Assembly: GCF_900091495.1 (NCBI RefSeq) | Contig: NZ_LT607413.1 | Span: 3,983,001 to 4,047,000 of the forward strand | Reading direction: 5' to 3' | Length of the DNA stretch: 64,000 nucleotides | Source: Micromonospora echinospora | Lineage (GTDB): Bacteria; Actinomycetota; Actinomycetes; Mycobacteriales; Micromonosporaceae | In this document: positions 63,778 to 64,000 of the stretch, in pieces | How positions within the stretch are numbered: the stretch's first letter is position 1 | Layout of the letters: each line of letters begins with the position of its first letter | Notes under the pieces: generated by a model | What the model was told of the DNA's origin: nothing | Database searches by the model: none | Seen by the model: only the letters and a program-made list of their open reading frames with translations | Position numbers and translations under genes: made by a program

Positions 63778-64000
63778 AGGCGTTCCCTCGGTTGTGTGTG
63801 GGATAGGTCTCTAGCGCCATCCTGCCCTCTGGTGGCACCCCTCGTCACGTCTGCCTCCCCCAGACGCGACGCTCAACACAGGTACCGACCAGTAACTTTC
63901 GACCGGGTTGCGATCGGTGCCCCAGCTGGTCCGTCCGGGCCGCTTCCGCGCCCGAGCATGGACGCCAGGGACCTGCCCCATCGCGCGGACTGCGGCAGAA
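63778..64000. other. upstream region of aceE to the window edge
   Basis: No gene seen. The segment 63875-63920 (gtaccgaccagtaactttcgacc) is AT-richer and may contain the aceE promoter; hexamers not certain. Confidence 0.35.

Overview
The window is high-GC actinobacterial DNA, with many GTG starts, GTGA-coupled genes and GC-rich intergenic hairpins. The gene content points to the Micromonosporaceae (Micromonospora or Salinispora type). The pointers are a DUF3145 protein, a mycothiol-type maleylpyruvate isomerase fold, the actinobacterial fasR-fabD-fabH-acpP-fabF order, homodimeric AceE, a ydaO c-di-AMP riboswitch ahead of a cell-wall enzyme, and a family of CAGGGGWCCCCTG intergenic palindromes. 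This assignment is inference from content only.

Layout. 0.1-4.3 kb: a small membrane protein, serS, a MerR/beta-clamp fusion and a saccharopine-dehydrogenase-like oxidoreductase. 4.3-12.5 kb: a probable stress-response block. It has a zinc alcohol dehydrogenase translationally coupled to a repeat-tailed conserved protein, a divergent MalT/LAL-type LuxR regulator, a cytoplasmic DsbA-like protein, a triple-BON protein and a polytopic membrane protein. Dyads of the form GGGTGA-N7-TCACCC recur in its intergenic regions. 12.5-25.1 kb: secreted GH74 xyloglucanase with CBM2, a DinB/maleylpyruvate-isomerase protein, small membrane proteins, a STAS anti-sigma antagonist, a riboswitch-controlled peptidoglycan-type hydrolase, a CDF metal exporter, a HelD/HelR-like helicase, an alpha/beta hydrolase and DUF3145. 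25.3-30.4 kb: a GH3 lipoprotein and a GT2/membrane-protein pair.

30.6-43.5 kb is the most distinctive block. A secreted multidomain PIG-L deacetylase is divergent from a ROK regulator. The regulator is followed in one direction by a complete FbpABC/AfuABC-type ABC importer, a creatininase-family amidohydrolase, a second amidohydrolase, an argininosuccinate-lyase-superfamily enzyme and a ROK kinase lacking the usual zinc motif. It reads as an uptake and breakdown pathway for an unidentified, probably amide- or amine-bearing sugar-like compound.

43.5-47.1 kb: a MITE-like palindrome, a small membrane protein, a MerR regulator with a 19-bp-spacer promoter, a methyltransferase and an acetoin-reductase-type SDR. 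47.3-52.3 kb: the type II fatty acid synthesis operon (fabD with an extra biotinyl/lipoyl-like domain, fabH, acpP, fabF) under a FasR-like PucR regulator. 52.4-64 kb: PAP2 phosphatase, a CopC protein with a divergent membrane-anchored partner, gltX, an MFS/GH1 pair, an SRPBCC protein and aceE.

There is no rRNA, tRNA, CRISPR array, transposase or phage gene that I can recognise. The mobile-looking DNA is limited to short palindromic intergenic repeats and in-frame minisatellites inside three genes.
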